Shown here: positions 1-8,023 of the stretch, piece after piece
How the letters are laid out: each line of letters opens with the position of its first letter
Numbering within the stretch: position 1 is the stretch's first letter
Assembly: GCA_963850195.1 (NCBI GenBank)
Contig: CAWKKD010000004.1
Span: forward strand, 434,001-498,000
DNA length: 64,000 bases
From: Actinoallomurus sp963850195
GTDB lineage: Bacteria; Actinomycetota; Actinomycetes; Streptosporangiales; Streptosporangiaceae
Direction of reading: 5' to 3'
Notes under the pieces: model-generated
What the model saw: the letters and a program-made list of their open reading frames with translations, nothing else
Databases searched by the model: none
What the model was told of the DNA's origin: nothing
Position numbers and translations under genes: made by a program

Positions 1-201
1 CAGCGCGGAGACCCCGAACAGCAGGGCGGAGGTCAACGCGTAGACGGCGGCGGCGATCCGCGCCGACAGGGTCGGCCCGAGGGCGACGAGGACCAGCCCC
101 GCGACGAGGGCCGTGGGGAAGGTGCCGGCGTGCAGCCAGCCTCTGAGCTTGGGCTTGACGGCATCGGCCATCTCTCCGACCGTGCGTACCGATCCGGCCA
201 T
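1..201 (-). CDS. Hemolysin III / TrhA-type membrane protein, N-terminal part only
   Basis: Sixty-seven codons are visible before the gene runs off the left edge. Residues 16-26 read KPKLRGWLHAG, and a first hydrophobic helix follows (about residues 27-45), then the start of a second. A basic K-P-x-L-R-G-x-x-H-x-G lead-in before the first of seven helices is typical of the hemolysin III / PAQR-like family (bacterial TrhA/YqfA), whose true role is still debated (membrane energetics or pore formation). The ATG at 199-201 has a GGGG ribosome site about 5 nt upstream. The remaining helices and the conserved metal-site residues lie outside the window, so the assignment rests on the N-terminus. Confidence 0.7.
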   Translation of the reverse strand, partial: MAGSVRTVGEMADAVKPKLRGWLHAGTFPTALVAGLVLVALGPTLSARIAAAVYALTSALLFGVSAL

Positions 202-245
202 GAGTGCCCCTTTCTGTCCACCGCGTTATATACCGCGCTCAGCCC

Positions 246-992
246 CTAGTATTCCGAACGCCGCGCGAGCCGTCTCCCGCCCCCCAGGCGCGAGGCGAAT
301 TCGCCGTCCTCCTCCGCCACCGTGGCCTCCTCCACCACGGCTGCCACCTCCTCCAGCGCCGGACGCTCCCGGAGCCGGTCAGCGGCCTTGCGCAGGGCGC
401 GCTCGCCGACCAGGCGGCTGAGCTCCAGCCCGAAGCAGTCGAGCTTGTCCGCGTCGGTGAGGTCGTCGCGCGCCCGCAGGTCGGCCGCGAGCTCGCCGAG
501 CCGCTGGGCCTCGGCCAGTTCGTAGCGCCGGATGGCGTGGCTGCAGAGCTCGGCCAGCGCGGCGTGGTCCTTGGCGAAGGAGAGCCCGTGCAGGTCGTTG
601 GTGGACAGGCGGCTGAGGGCGCGCTTGCGCTCCATCGCCGCGTCAACGATCTTGAGCAGGCCCGACAGCAGCAGGATCGGCCCGATGCTGACGCCCTTGT
701 CCTGAGCGATCATGAAGGAGGAGCGGAAGATCGCGGCCGCCCCGACCGCGGCGGCGATGACCTGCGCGACCGCGGCGCCGATCGGCGGCGCGCCGTCGGG
801 CAGGGCGAAGCCCCAGCCCATGGCCTCGGCCGCGATGAGGGCGAGCGTCGACGCGCAGGCATTGACGGTGATGTACAGCAGCCCCGACGGTGAGAACACC
901 GCCGAGGCCGGCTTGTCCTGGTAGCGGCCCACCAGCTCCGCGCCGCCGATCAGCGCGCCGAGCAGGGCCGCGAACAGCATCCTGGCGATCAT
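246..992 (-). CDS. Unknown membrane protein with long helical cytoplasmic tail
   Basis: 248 residues. The first 130 contain about four hydrophobic segments (residues 3-20, 35-55, 72-95 and 108-122), followed by a charged, mostly helical tail rich in Arg, Glu and Ala ending RRSEY. I do not recognise the family. The reading frame stays open upstream, but the ATG at 990-992 is preferred: hydrophobic sequence starts there, and the stop of the upstream small gene overlaps this ATG by one base (TGATG), a usual sign of translational coupling. It is therefore probably made together with the 67-residue product of 992-1195. Confidence 0.55.
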   Translation of the reverse strand: MIARMLFAALLGALIGGAELVGRYQDKPASAVFSPSGLLYITVNACASTLALIAAEAMGWGFALPDGAPPIGAAVAQVIAAAVGAAAIFRSSFMIAQDKGVSIGPILLLSGLLKIVDAAMERKRALSRLSTNDLHGLSFAKDHAALAELCSHAIRRYELAEAQRLGELAADLRARDDLTDADKLDCFGLELSRLVGERALRKAADRLRERPALEEVAAVVEEATVAEEDGEFASRLGGGRRLARRSEY

Positions 993-1195
993 CAGGCCCC
1001 CCTCGCGCGTACCGGCTCCAGGCCGGCGCCGACCAGCCGTCCCGGCCTGGCGGCCTCGAGGAAGACCAGAAGCCACTCCCCCGGGCCGTTCGCGATGCCC
1101 TGCCAGCGGCGTGAGGGGGAGTCTCGCGCCCGCAGGAACACCAGCAGCCAATCCCCTGAGCCCGAGGCGTCGCCTCGGCGCATTCTCGATGACAT
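992..1195 (-). CDS. Small protein with an internal repeat, coupled to the membrane gene
   Basis: 67 residues starting at ATG 1193-1195, with an AAGG/AGGG-like ribosome site 5-10 nt upstream; the frame could extend to 1342. Two copies of a G-x-G-D/E-W-L-L-V-F-L-x-A segment lie at about residues 13-23 and 38-48, so the protein may be a duplicated strand-turn unit. Its TGA overlaps the ATG of the downstream membrane gene. No family recognised. Against it being real: no homologue in mind and GC-rich shadows are common. For it: the repeat at protein level and the exact stop/start coupling. Confidence 0.4.
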   Translation of the reverse strand: MSSRMRRGDASGSGDWLLVFLRARDSPSRRWQGIANGPGEWLLVFLEAARPGRLVGAGLEPVRARGA

Positions 1196-1318
1196 GCGCC
1201 CTACCTTCGCGACCTGGGGCCCGGAAGGCGACGACTGCGGGCTCCCGGTATCCATTTGCCCTGCGCACCGCACTGACCAGGAAGGGTTGGGGCGAGTCCG
1301 TGTCATCACGCGGGATTC

Positions 1319-1357
1319 TTCGCATAGGCGAAGGGTTCGCAAATGATCGTTCGCGAA
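1319..1357 (+). promoter_or_regulatory. Cluster of TTCGC/GCGAA inverted repeats, candidate ArsR-type operator
   Basis: TTCGC-N4-GCGAA occupies 1319-1332, another TTCGC is at 1336-1340 and the palindrome TTCGCGAA at 1350-1357. They lie 30-68 nt ahead of the wHTH gene starting at 1387 and also in front of the oppositely oriented pair 246-1195. Autoregulation through such repeats is usual for ArsR-type regulators; binding is inferred. Confidence 0.45.
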
Positions 1358-1386
1358 GGGAACCCTGCGGTTCTAGGGTTTCGGAC

Positions 1387-2001
1387 ATGGACGAACGACA
1401 GAAGTGGCCGCTCCCGCCGGACCCCGACACCGACGTGGTGCTGGACGCCAAGGGTCTGCGCGCGCTGGCGCACCCGGTGCGTGTGCGGCTGCTCCGGCTG
1501 CTCCGCCTGCACGGCCCGTCGACCGCCACCCGGCTCGCCGAACGCCTGGGCCTCAACTCCGGGGCGACGAGCTACCACCTGCGCCAGCTCGCGGGCGCGG
1601 GCCTGGTGGAGGAGGAGGCCGAGCGGGGCAACGCGCGCGAGCGCTGGTGGCGTTCGGTCCACCGTACGACCTGGTTCGACGAGGCCGACCTGGTCGAGCG
1701 CGAGCCCGAGGCGACACTGGCGTTCATGCAGTCCCTCGTCACCGCCTACACGATGTCGACCCAGGAGGCGCTGAGCGAGCTGCCGGCGATGCCTCGCGAC
1801 TGGCGCACGGCGTTCGCCATGAGCGACTGGGCGCTGCGGATCACCCCCGACGAGGCGCGGCGCATGCGGGACGAGCTGTGGTCGGTGGTCCTCCGCTACC
1901 GGCGCGACACCCCGGAGACCGTGGCCACCGCCCCCGACGACGCCGAGCGCGTCCTGCTGATCACGCACATCCTGCCCCAGCCGGGTATTCCGGCCGAGTG
2001 A
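1387..2001 (+). CDS. ArsR-type winged-helix transcriptional regulator
   Basis: 204 residues. Residues about 20-95 form a winged helix: an ALAHPVRVRLLRLL helix, then TRLAERLGLNSGATSYHLRQLAGAGLVEE, the HTH and wing typical of ArsR-type proteins that recognise DNA with S-x-x-x-Y/S-x-H-L-x-x-L. The C-terminal half is acidic/aromatic without the usual metal-binding cysteines, so a metal sensor is unlikely. ATG 1387 was chosen because the conserved domain starts soon after it; the longer frame upstream reads through the repeat cluster at 1319-1357. It sits divergent from the small-protein/membrane-protein pair, its most likely target besides itself. Confidence 0.75.
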   Translation: MDERQKWPLPPDPDTDVVLDAKGLRALAHPVRVRLLRLLRLHGPSTATRLAERLGLNSGATSYHLRQLAGAGLVEEEAERGNARERWWRSVHRTTWFDEADLVEREPEATLAFMQSLVTAYTMSTQEALSELPAMPRDWRTAFAMSDWALRITPDEARRMRDELWSVVLRYRRDTPETVATAPDDAERVLLITHILPQPGIPAE

Positions 2002-2036
2002 GGCGGGCCGCCGCCTTTACATAGTAAGGCTACACC

Positions 2037-2477
2037 TTACAGGTGGGGGGCGCGGCCCTCGTACGGGGTGCTCAGGACGACCGTGGTCCGGGTCGAGACG
2101 TTCGCCGCGGCCCGGATCTGCTGGAGCAGCTCCTCCAGGGCGAACGGCGTGGCCACCCGCACCTTGAGGATGTAACTCTCCTCCCCCGCCACCGAGTGAC
2201 AGGCCTCGATCTCGTCGAGGTGGGCGACCTTGTCCGGCGCGTCGTCCGGCGCGGACGGGTCGATCGGCTTGATCGAGACGAACGCGGTCAACGGCAGGCC
2301 GACCGACTCGTGGTCGAGAACCGCGACGTACCCCTTGATCACCCCGCGCTTCTGCAGCCGACGTACGCGCTGGTGCACGGCCGAGACGGACAGGCCGGTC
2401 TCCCGTGCGAGATCGGTGAAGCTCATGCGGCCGTCGCCTGCGAGCAGGGCGACGATCTGCCGGTCGATGTCCTCCAC
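2037..2477 (-). CDS. Lrp/AsnC-family transcriptional regulator
   Basis: 146 residues, full length for the family. The N-terminal HTH (MEDIDRQIVALLAGDGRMSF, then DLARETGLSVSAVHQRVRRL) is followed by the linker strand IKGYVAVLD and an alpha/beta RAM domain (about residues 65-146) that binds an amino acid or similar small ligand and drives octamer formation. It lies just downstream of, and on the same strand as, the acyl-CoA dehydrogenase gene, 64 nt after its stop, so the two may be cotranscribed. A role in branched-chain amino acid or acyl-CoA control is inferred from that neighbour only. Confidence 0.88.
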   Translation of the reverse strand: MEDIDRQIVALLAGDGRMSFTDLARETGLSVSAVHQRVRRLQKRGVIKGYVAVLDHESVGLPLTAFVSIKPIDPSAPDDAPDKVAHLDEIEACHSVAGEESYILKVRVATPFALEELLQQIRAAANVSTRTTVVLSTPYEGRAPHL

Positions 2478-2541
2478 GTCTCAGAACCTATCGCGGCGGA
2501 CACGGCGTTCCGCGCGATGGCGGAACGCCGTGGGCGCGGCC

Positions 2542-3690
2542 TCAGCGCGGGCCGGTCAGATGCCGCCCGATCACGACGCGCTGGACCTGGTTGGTGCCCT
2601 CGACGATCTGCAGGACCTTGGCCTCGCGCATGAGGCGTTCGGCCGGGAAGTCGCTGACGTAGCCGTACCCTCCGAGCACCTGTACGGCGTCGGTGGTGAC
2701 CCGCATCGCCGTGTCGGTGGCGAACAGCTTGGCCATGGCCGCCTGCTTGCCGTACGCGAGGCCGGCGTCGCGGCGCCGGGCCGCGGCCAGGTACAGCGAG
2801 CGGGCCGCCTCCACGCCCGTCGCCATGTCGGCGAGCATGAACGACAGGCCCTGGAACTCCGCGATCGGCCGGCCGAACTGCCGGCGTTCCTTCGCGTACT
2901 CGACGGCGAGGTCGAGCGCCGCCTGCGCGACGCCGACGGCGCAGGCCGCGATGCCGAGACGGCCGCCGTCGAGGGCGGACAGCGCGATCGGGAAGCCCTG
3001 GCCCTCCTCCCCGATCCGGTTGCCCTCCGGCACGACCGCGTCGTCGAAGTTGAGCTGCGCGGTCGGCGAGGAGCGCATGCCCATCTTCTTCTCCGGCGCC
3101 GCCGCGCGTACGCCCTCGGTGGCGCCGGGCACGTGGAAGCAGGAGACCCCGCGGCTCTTGTCGGCCGAGGTCCGGGCGAAGACCGTGTAGAAGTCGGCCT
3201 CGCCACCGTGGGTGATCCAGGCCTTCGTGCCGCTCAGCGTGTACGCGGAGCCGTCGTGGGCCGCCTTGGTGGACAGGGCGGCCGCGTCCGAGCCCGAGTG
3301 GGGCTCCGACAGGCAGTACGCGCCGAGCAGCTCGCCGCCGAGCAGGTCCGGCAGCCACCGTTCCCGCTGCTCGTCCGAGCCGTAGCGCGCGAGAGGGAAG
3401 CAGGCGAGCGTGTGCACGCTCAGGCCCAGGCCGACGGCGAGCCAGCCCGCGGCCAGCTCCTCGATGACCTGGAGGTACACCGCGTACGGCTGCGCGCCGC
3501 CGCCGACTTCCTCTGGATAGGGCAGGCCGAGCAGGCCGGCGCGGCCGAGCGTACGGAAGATCTCGCGGGGGAACCGGCCGGACTCCTCGTCGGCGGCGAC
3601 CTTCGGCGTGAGCTCGGCCTCGACCAGCTCACGTGTCAGTTCGAGGAGGTCGCGTGCCTCCGGAGTCGGCAACTCACGGTCAGTGCTCAT
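2542..3690 (-). CDS. Acyl-CoA dehydrogenase
   Basis: 382 residues, standard length for the short/medium-chain family: FAD-dependent alpha,beta-dehydrogenation of an acyl-CoA, passing electrons to ETF. Visible are the substrate/FAD signature CLSEPHSGSDA (about residue 130), the FAD-binding DGGRLGIAA segment and the catalytic-base region VEGTNQVQRVVIGRHL with the likely catalytic Glu364. The Glu in this C-terminal position is that of short-chain and butyryl/isobutyryl-CoA dehydrogenases rather than isovaleryl-CoA dehydrogenase; the exact substrate cannot be read. ATG 3690 has a GGGAGG ribosome site 12 nt upstream. A palindrome at 3745-3760 lies about 55 nt upstream. Confidence 0.93.
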   Translation of the reverse strand: MSTDRELPTPEARDLLELTRELVEAELTPKVAADEESGRFPREIFRTLGRAGLLGLPYPEEVGGGAQPYAVYLQVIEELAAGWLAVGLGLSVHTLACFPLARYGSDEQRERWLPDLLGGELLGAYCLSEPHSGSDAAALSTKAAHDGSAYTLSGTKAWITHGGEADFYTVFARTSADKSRGVSCFHVPGATEGVRAAAPEKKMGMRSSPTAQLNFDDAVVPEGNRIGEEGQGFPIALSALDGGRLGIAACAVGVAQAALDLAVEYAKERRQFGRPIAEFQGLSFMLADMATGVEAARSLYLAAARRRDAGLAYGKQAAMAKLFATDTAMRVTTDAVQVLGGYGYVSDFPAERLMREAKVLQIVEGTNQVQRVVIGRHLTGPR

Positions 3691-3744
3691 CGTCCACTCG
3701 CCTCCCATGGCACCCCTCGACTCTGAGGGCGGGCTCCCACAAAT

Positions 3745-3760
3745 AGTAGGACGTCCGACT
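3745..3760. promoter_or_regulatory. 16-bp palindrome upstream of the acyl-CoA dehydrogenase gene
   Basis: AGTAGGACGTCCGACT is a palindrome with one mismatched pair (A/G at the fourth position from each end). It lies 55 nt upstream of the dehydrogenase ATG on a short AT-rich stretch, a position suited to a TetR-type repressor of fatty/branched acyl-CoA genes. The protein that binds it is not identifiable here. Confidence 0.5.
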
Positions 3761-3967
3761 AACTGGACTTTCGAGCCCCCCTCGAGGTTCGTCGGCGCGT
3801 GCGGAGGCGAGGGTAGGGTTCGGGTCGATGGTCCTCGCGAGCATGTCGTGGGAGCCGTCGGTCGCCACAGCGGCGAATGCGAGATCGACACCGAGCACGC
3901 ACGACCGTCTGCTACCAGACGGCGGTGCCGATCGGGGGCCGTTGCCGAGTGGTGCGCCGCGACGACA

Positions 3968-4999
3968 TCAGCCGGTCCAGTCGTCGCAGGGTGGGCGGCA
4001 GCGGAGGGCGGTCAGGTCGCCGCGCAGGGCGCAGTGGCCCGCGGCGTACGGGATGAGGAGCGTCTCGCCGGCGTGTACGTCGAGGGAGTCGCCGTTCTCC
4101 ACCTCGAGCCTCCCTGCGCCGGTCAGGACGATGACGATGGAGAACGCCGGGTCGAGGACGCTCGCCGGATCGGGGCGCAGGCGTTCGGCGGCGAAGAAGG
4201 CGTCCGCGGCCTCGGGGAAGATCCGGTCGACGCCCGGGCGTACGCCACGGCCGGCGCGGCGTTCGCCGCGCAGGCCCGCGATACGGGCGGGGTCCCAGGC
4301 CGCGCGGTCCACGCAGCCGAGGGCCTCCTCGAACCCGAGCCCGAGGTGGCCGGCGCTGCCGTCGATGGCGTAGCCCTCCCACTCGAGGAGGACGGACAGG
4401 TCCGTCGGCTCCTGGAGCTCCACGAGCAGGATGCCCTCGCCGATCGCGTGCGGTACGCCCGCCGGGCAGACGATCACGTCGCCCGCGCGTACCGGCAGCC
4501 GGTTGGTCGCGGCCAGCAGGTCCGCGACGCGCTGCCCGGTCACCCAGCGGGCCAGCTCGCCGGCGTCGACGTCGCGCGCGAACCCGAGGTGCACGGCGGC
4601 GCCGGGCTCGGCCTCGACGATGATCCACGCCTCGGTCTTGCCGTACGGGGAGGCCAGGTGGGACCGGGCGAACGCGCGGCCGGGGTGGACGTGGAGCGGG
4701 AGGCGCTCTCCGGCGTCGAGTAGCTTGACGAGGACGGCAGGGTCGGGCCCGTACCGGGCGACGTGGGCGGGCCCGAGCCAGCGCTCCGGGTCGGCGGCGA
4801 TCGCGTCGGCCAGCGTCTCGCCGCCGGGAAGCGTGGTCAGGCCCGCGGGGGCGGCGCCGTGCCGCGCGGTGACCGACCCGATCCAGTCCTCGGGGTGGTA
4901 CGGGTCGCCGCCGGCCGCCGTGCCGCGGAACCGGTCGATCCGGCCGGCGCCACGGTAGAACGATCGAGGCGTGTTGGCCGGGAGCGAGATGGGTCGCAC
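3968..4999 (-). CDS. Type I mannose-6-phosphate isomerase-like protein
   Basis: 343 residues of a duplicated cupin fold. The metal site is recognisable: LPLHVHPG (about residues 100-107), KTEAWIIVEAEPG, and GVPHAIGEG in the second half, supplying the His, Glu and His ligands of class I phosphomannose isomerases, which interconvert mannose-6-phosphate and fructose-6-phosphate. The length fits the short (YvyI-like) subclass. The start is GTG 4997-4999, with AGGAGGAGG 6 nt upstream. It is divergent from the ECF sigma gene, so both promoters lie in the 99 bp at 5000-5098. Conversion of another hexose phosphate is possible. Confidence 0.82.
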   Translation of the reverse strand: MRPISLPANTPRSFYRGAGRIDRFRGTAAGGDPYHPEDWIGSVTARHGAAPAGLTTLPGGETLADAIAADPERWLGPAHVARYGPDPAVLVKLLDAGERLPLHVHPGRAFARSHLASPYGKTEAWIIVEAEPGAAVHLGFARDVDAGELARWVTGQRVADLLAATNRLPVRAGDVIVCPAGVPHAIGEGILLVELQEPTDLSVLLEWEGYAIDGSAGHLGLGFEEALGCVDRAAWDPARIAGLRGERRAGRGVRPGVDRIFPEAADAFFAAERLRPDPASVLDPAFSIVIVLTGAGRLEVENGDSLDVHAGETLLIPYAAGHCALRGDLTALRCRPPCDDWTG

Positions 5000-5098
5000 G
5001 CGTCCTCCTCCTGCCGGGACACCCGTATCCGATTCCCCATATCCTTTCAGGCCCTTCCAATGTGCAACCGGACGACGACCTCCGGGGTTTCCCCTCAC

Positions 5099-5674
5099 GT
5101 GACCGACACCGACATCCGTACGCCCGTCGTCGCCGCTCTGACGGAGGATCTCGATGCCGGGTTCGTCGTGCTGTTCGACGGCTACCGGCACGTCGTGTTC
5201 TCCACGGCGCTCCGGCTCTGCGGCCGGTGGGCGGACGCGGAGGATCTGACGGCCGAGGCGTTCCTGCGCGCCTACCGGGCCCTGACCGGCTATGACGACG
5301 AACGCATCGCGGAGCTTCGGCCGCGCGCCTGGCTGCTGACGATCCTGACGAACCTGTGGCGCAACCACGCGCGGTCGGCCGCCCGGCGCCCGCCGACGAC
5401 GCTGTGCGACGACCCCCCGGACCCCGCCGACACGGGCGAGAGCACCGAGCAGGCCACAGAACGCCTCGAGACCGGCCGCGAGCTGGCCGCCCTGCTCGGC
5501 GAGCTGCCGGAGGACCAGCGGCTGGCCATCGTGCTGCGGCACGTGGCGGACCTGCCGATCGCCGAGATCGCCACGGTGCTGGGCAGCCCGGAGGGCACCG
5601 TCAAATCCCATATCTCCCGGGGCCTGAAACGGCTCCGGCGGCTCTACACGGGGAGTGCCGATGAACACCTTTGA
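5099..5674 (+). CDS. ECF-type RNA polymerase sigma factor
   Basis: 191 residues from GTG 5099 (an in-frame ATG at 5060 would add 13). Region 2 is seen around AEDLTAEAFLRAYRAL followed by AWLLTILTNLWRNHARS; region 4 is LPEDQRLAIVLRHVADLPIA with the recognition helix in SPEGTVKSHISRGLKRLRRL. No anti-sigma gene is adjacent. Instead its last 14 nt overlap the start of an Ogt-Ada repair protein, so both are almost certainly one operon and the sigma factor may drive an alkylation-response regulon. Extra C-terminal sensor domains (SnoaL-like) are absent. Confidence 0.87.
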   Translation: MTDTDIRTPVVAALTEDLDAGFVVLFDGYRHVVFSTALRLCGRWADAEDLTAEAFLRAYRALTGYDDERIAELRPRAWLLTILTNLWRNHARSAARRPPTTLCDDPPDPADTGESTEQATERLETGRELAALLGELPEDQRLAIVLRHVADLPIAEIATVLGSPEGTVKSHISRGLKRLRRLYTGSADEHL

Positions 5675-6410
5675 CCACGACCCGCTGGCCACGGCGCTCG
5701 CCGGGCTGGCCACCGACGCGCCGGACCGGCTGCTGGACCGCGTGACCGCGCGCTGGTCCCGCGTCGGCGCCCCGGTCGGTGACGTGTACGTCGCGGCCAC
5801 CGACCAGGGCATCGCCTACCTGCGCACCGGTACCGCCGAAGACGAGTTCCTGGCGGCGTTCCGCGCGCGCTTCGGGCGTCCCGTGCTGCCCGCCCCCCGT
5901 CCGCCCGCGGGGCTGCTGCCGGCGCTGCGGACCGGACGGGCCGGCGATCTGCGCCTGGACCTGCGGGGGCTGAGCGTCTTCGAGGAGTCGGTGCTGCGTG
6001 CCGCGATGACCATTCCACGCGGTGAGATGCGCCCGTACTCCTGGGTGGCGCGGGAGATCGGCCGGCCGAAGGCGGTACGCGCGGTCGGCACGGCGCTGGG
6101 CCACAACCCGGTGCCGCTGCTGATCCCCTGCCACCGGGTGGTACGCGCCGACGGCGCCCTCGGCCAGTACGTCTTCGGCCCGGCCACCAAGGAGCACCTG
6201 CTGCGCGGGGAGAACGTCAACGTCGACGAGGTGCACGCGCTCGCCGCCACGCGCGTCCACTTCGTCGGCAGCGACACCACCGGCGTCGTGTGCTTCCCGA
6301 GCTGCCACAACGCTCGGCGGATCACCTCGGCGCACCGGCACGGGTTCCGGTCGCTGCCGCCCGCGCTGGCCGCCGGCTACCGCCCCTGCCGCCACTGCCG
6401 GCCGGTCTGA
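5661..6410 (+). CDS. Methylated-DNA-protein cysteine methyltransferase fused to an Ada-type zinc domain
   Basis: 249 residues. The Ogt domain (about 100-185) has the alkyl-acceptor motif PCHRV with Cys157, plus VGTALGHNP and the RGEMRPYSWVA segment, and removes methyl groups from O6-methylguanine. The C-terminal domain (about 196-249) reads VGSDTTGVVCFPSC...YRPCRHC, with Cys211, Cys215, Cys243 and Cys246 in the spacing of the four zinc cysteines of E. coli Ada's methylphosphotriester sensor. The order is reversed relative to Ada and the AraC DNA-binding domain is missing. ATG 5661 follows GGGGAG by 5 nt; GTG 5655 is an alternative. It overlaps the upstream sigma gene. Confidence 0.9.
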   Translation: MNTFDHDPLATALAGLATDAPDRLLDRVTARWSRVGAPVGDVYVAATDQGIAYLRTGTAEDEFLAAFRARFGRPVLPAPRPPAGLLPALRTGRAGDLRLDLRGLSVFEESVLRAAMTIPRGEMRPYSWVAREIGRPKAVRAVGTALGHNPVPLLIPCHRVVRADGALGQYVFGPATKEHLLRGENVNVDEVHALAATRVHFVGSDTTGVVCFPSCHNARRITSAHRHGFRSLPPALAAGYRPCRHCRPV

Positions 6411-6414
6411 GTGC

Positions 6415-6438
6415 AACCCCGCGGCGGGTGCGGGGGTT
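6415..6438 (+). terminator. Short GC hairpin after the repair operon
   Basis: AACCCCGC and GCGGGGGTT can pair around a 7-nt loop, with one bulged G. There is no T-run. It lies 4 nt after the Ogt-Ada stop and before the ribosome site of the MFS gene, so it may attenuate read-through. Confidence 0.3.
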
Positions 6439-6477
6439 CATGAACCGTACGCCTACGACATCGGAGGACGACGGACC

Positions 6478-7890
6478 ATGAGACACCCCCATCGGCGAAT
6501 GCTCGCGGTGCTGCTCACCGGCCAGTTCATGGTGAACATCGACGTCGCGATCGTGAACGTCGCCGGCCCGGCGATCCGCGACGGGCTGCGGACGTCGGGC
6601 GCCGCCCTGCAGTTCGTGGTCTCCGGCTACACGCTGGCCTACGCGATGCTGCTGATCACCGGCGCCCGGCTCGGCGACACGCGCGGCTACCGGCGGATGT
6701 TCCTGATCGGGCTGGGCGGCTTCACGCTCGCCTCGCTCGTCTGCGGCCTGGCCCCGGACGAGGTGACGCTGGTCGCCGCCCGGATCGCGCAGGGCGCGGC
6801 GGGCGCGCTGATGGTGCCGCAGGTGCTGTCCGGCATCCACCTGCACTTCACCGGGCCGGCCCGCGCACGCGCCCAGGGCCTGTTCGTGCTGGCCCTGTCC
6901 GGCGGCGCGGTGGCCGGGCAGATCCTCGGCGGCGTGCTCGTCACCGCCGACCTGTTCGGCCTCGGCTGGCGGCCGGTCTTCCTGATCAACGTGCCGATCG
7001 GCGTACTGCTGCTGGCCGCCGGATCGCGCGTCCTGCCGCCGGACGCCGGTGGCGCGGCGAAGCGGCTCGACCTGGGCGGCGTGGCCGCGCTGTCGGCGAC
7101 GGTACTGCTCGCCGTCGTGCCCCTGGTCTTCGGACGCGAGCTGGGCTGGCCGCTGTGGACCTGGGTGAGCCTGGCGGCGAGCGTCCCCGCGCTCGCGGTC
7201 TTCACCGCGCGCCAGCGCCGGGTCGCGGCGCGCGGCGGTGACCCGCTCCTCGACCTGCGCGTCCTGGCCCGCCCGCTCGTGGCGTGGACGATGACCGCGC
7301 ACTTCGCCTCGACCGGAACGTACTTCGCGATGCTCTTCGTCCTGGCGGTCCACCTCCAGCAGGGCCTGGGCGACAGCCCGCTGTACTCCGGGCTGATGCT
7401 GGTGTCCTGGGTGACGGCGTTCGGAGTGGCGGGCCCGATGCTGCCCCGCCTGCCCGCCGCGCTCGTACGTCACGCGGCCCCGGCGGCGTACGTGGTGCTG
7501 AGCGCGGCGTACCTGTCCATCGCGGTGTTCGAAGCGCACGGCGTCCTGCTGGTGGCCCTGCTCGGCGCCGGCGGGTTCGGCCTCGGCCTCGGATTCTCCG
7601 CTCAGCTCGGCCGGCTGACCTCCGGGCTGCCCGCGCGGTACGCGCCCGATGTCAGCGGGATGGTCAACACCACGGCACAGCTTTCAGCGGTGGTCGGGGT
7701 CGCCACATCAGGCAGTCTGTACCTCGCACTCGCCGAGCGTCCCGTCCATGCCCTCACGGTCGTGATGACCGTCTTCGCGGCCGTCTCCCTGGTCGCCGCC
7801 GGCACCTCCCACCTCGCAGGACGCGCCGCCGCGTCCGATCACGTACGTGAGGCCGAGCCGGGCCCCGCGCGCGTGCCCGCCGGGCGGTGA
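6478..7890 (+). CDS. MFS drug:H+ antiporter, DHA2 (14-helix) type
   Basis: 470 residues with about 14 hydrophobic segments across the whole length. The opening RRMLAVLLTGQFMVNIDVAI is the helix-1 signature of the EmrB/QacA group (usual form FMxxLDxTIVNVALP), and LGDTRGYRRMFLIGLGGFTL is the loop 2-3 motif A (GxLaDrxGrkxxl). These proteins export hydrophobic drugs or natural products against a proton gradient across the cytoplasmic membrane. ATG 6478 follows GGAGGACGACGG. It may be part of the sigma-Ogt operon (67-nt gap) or have its own promoter; no dedicated regulator is adjacent. Confidence 0.9.
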   Translation: MRHPHRRMLAVLLTGQFMVNIDVAIVNVAGPAIRDGLRTSGAALQFVVSGYTLAYAMLLITGARLGDTRGYRRMFLIGLGGFTLASLVCGLAPDEVTLVAARIAQGAAGALMVPQVLSGIHLHFTGPARARAQGLFVLALSGGAVAGQILGGVLVTADLFGLGWRPVFLINVPIGVLLLAAGSRVLPPDAGGAAKRLDLGGVAALSATVLLAVVPLVFGRELGWPLWTWVSLAASVPALAVFTARQRRVAARGGDPLLDLRVLARPLVAWTMTAHFASTGTYFAMLFVLAVHLQQGLGDSPLYSGLMLVSWVTAFGVAGPMLPRLPAALVRHAAPAAYVVLSAAYLSIAVFEAHGVLLVALLGAGGFGLGLGFSAQLGRLTSGLPARYAPDVSGMVNTTAQLSAVVGVATSGSLYLALAERPVHALTVVMTVFAAVSLVAAGTSHLAGRAAASDHVREAEPGPARVPAGR

Positions 7891-7933
7891 ACGACCGGCG
7901 CCGAAGGCGGCCGTGACCGGCCAATACGCGGTT

Positions 7934-7959
7934 GTTTTCCCCCTGGTGGGGGTGGGTAG
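7934..7959 (+). promoter_or_regulatory. SigB/SigF-type promoter candidate
   Basis: GTTT (7934-7937) and GGGTAG (7954-7959) are separated by 16 nt, matching the actinobacterial SigB-group consensus GTTT-N14-16-GGGTAT in all but the last base. It is about 65 nt upstream of the small gene at 8024. Confidence 0.6.
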
Positions 7960-8023
7960 ATCGGCGTCGCCATTCGACTGGGTTGTGGCGAATCTTCGGA
8001 TTCAGTAGGTAAAGGTGGTTGTC

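Noticed and set aside
246..1556. 436-codon version of the membrane gene
   Set aside because: The N-terminal 188 residues are antisense to the ArsR-type gene and low complexity; hydrophobic protein begins at 992 with a coupled stop/start.
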